Below, one piece after another: positions 63,200 to 64,000 of a stretch of DNA of 64,000 bases. The notes beneath the pieces are model-generated. The model saw nothing but the letters and a program-made list of their open reading frames with translations. It made no database searches and was not told the DNA's origin. Within the stretch, counting starts at the first letter, position 1, and the number at the start of each line of letters is the position of its first letter. The DNA comes from Catonia carolina (taxonomy: Eukaryota > Arthropoda > Insecta > Hemiptera > Achilidae). The stretch is taken from positions 54,787,001 through 54,851,000 of the forward strand of contig JAQMRL010000006.1 in NCBI GenBank assembly GCA_035578175.1, in the 5' to 3' direction. The translations under genes and the position numbers were made by a program.

Positions 63200-63970
63200 T
63201 AAATGGGCTCGCGCGATGGAAATGAACGCTCGCTTTGGTTTGTCTCGATATCGCGTTGCGTCCATCGTTCCGTCGCTTATGAAACAACCCTATGAAGCAG
63301 AGGGGATGTGGCCTAATTTGTTACAGACTTCCTGCAGTCAACGCGACGAGAAATGGTCACCTGATCGCCTGATCGCTCAAAAACAAACAAGTTTGTTTTT
63401 GATCGCGCTATCGAGCTTTCCGAGAGGATGGATTTGGAGAAAATTTTGATTAATTAAGTGCGTATGAACCCAATTTTATGGAATAAACGAAGTGAGAGTT
63501 ATGAAAACCGAGTATAAACTGATCTTGTGTGGGACAACTTGGCTGAGACGTTGGATAAACAAAGTAACTTCAATAATTGCATCATTTTTTTGATACACTT
63601 TTTGTTTTCTTCAAACAGTACCAAGTGAGGTGCAACATTATGATTAAAAAAACAATGCTGTCATAAACGCCTGCGATGTATCGTCATTTCATGTACCTAC
63701 ACAAAGCCAAAATTTATACTTGGACAAGCATAATGTTTTACTATATATAGGAATGTTTTAGATAGGAACATTCAGAATTTAGATTGGGTCTGATAGACTT
63801 TATTACTTTGTTTTCTTTTATTTTTCGTCAATTCTTCTGCAAGAAGTGATGAACAATACAACATAAAAAAAAAGCGGTCGCACGGAGTTGTTTCGATCGG
63901 ACCGACTACGTTTGGTCGCGCGAATAGGCGTTTTATTTAGGACAGCCATTTTCATCGCGCGATTTAACAC
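63200..63970. mobile_element. Candidate CG-rich TIR element carrying a MADF remnant
   Basis: CGCGCGATGGAAATG (63210-63224) is inverted at 63947-63961 (cattttcatcgcgcg), 14 of 15 matching. TTAA-type bases occur outside both ends (63199-63202, 63963-63966). The composition changes sharply to CpG-rich at both ends. MADF genes occur in PIF/Harbinger elements, whose targets are TTA/TAA, so that superfamily is the best guess. The CG-rich DNA continues past the window end. Confidence 0.5.
63428..63570 (+). pseudogene. MADF DNA-binding domain remnant
   Basis: One frame from ATG 63428 reads MDLEKILIN, stop, VRMNPILWNKRSESYENRV, stop, TDLVWDNLAETLDKQS. The order (hydrophobic start, V...P.LW, Y.NR, W..(L/I)A..L) is the MADF (Myb/SANT-like) signature. 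Two in-frame TAA codons break it. About 45 residues are visible, half to two-thirds of the usual 80-90. It is either an old host MADF-BESS gene copy or, more likely given the surrounding inverted ends, the accessory gene of a PIF/Harbinger-type transposon. Confidence 0.78.
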
Positions 63971-64000
63971 GCGTTGTCCTTCGATCGCGCCGACGCCCGC

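Overview
The window looks like arthropod, most likely insect, genomic DNA. It is AT-rich and packed with degraded transposons: non-LTR retrotransposon pieces, three tRNA-headed SINE families, mariner/Tc1-type elements and a large rolling-circle-like repeat family. I found no convincing host protein-coding gene, rRNA, genuine tRNA gene, operon or CRISPR array. All recognisable coding DNA is transposon-derived and almost all of it is broken. I cannot name the species.

Two families dominate. Family A is about 1 kb when complete, with at least 23 copies or pieces on both strands. It has a 13-bp inverted repeat near each end, a GT-type microsatellite about 130 bp from its 5' end and a short hairpin just outside the 3' inverted repeat. 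That is the architecture of non-autonomous Helentrons (HINE/DINE-1-like). Family B is about 390 bp with 16 copies or pieces. It behaves like a retroposon: 10-12 bp target-site duplications, an (AAC)n 3' tail and three adjacent palindromes at the 3' end.

Layout. 1-3.7 kb: a 124-bp tandem repeat and two reverse-strand LINE pieces. 3.8-12.7 kb: A and B copies, a LINE piece with one long open frame, a Jockey-like 3' end and a tRNA-SINE. 13.5-16.5 kb: a B copy holding two oppositely oriented SINEs, then a fold-back mariner. 17-23.5 kb: three B copies, a mariner fragment, a duplicated block and a run of same-strand A copies. 24-31.5 kb: SINEs, family E repeats and LINE pieces. 31.9-33.9 kb: a B copy with a GC-rich insert and an A copy. 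34-36.7 kb: a TIR element and tandem duplications. 37.9-45.7 kb: LINE pieces, LTR-like repeats, a deleted Tc1/mariner element and a B copy that appears to have carried flanking DNA. 46.8-52 kb: a second, inverted TIR element, long microsatellites, a 217-bp triplicate and a long purine tract. 52.6-63.1 kb: nested and head-to-tail A copies. 63.1-64 kb: a CG-rich element with a broken MADF domain, at the window edge.

There is no gene cooperation to describe. The interest is in transposon biology: nesting order, tandem rolling-circle-like junctions, a probable 3' transduction and several families I cannot name.
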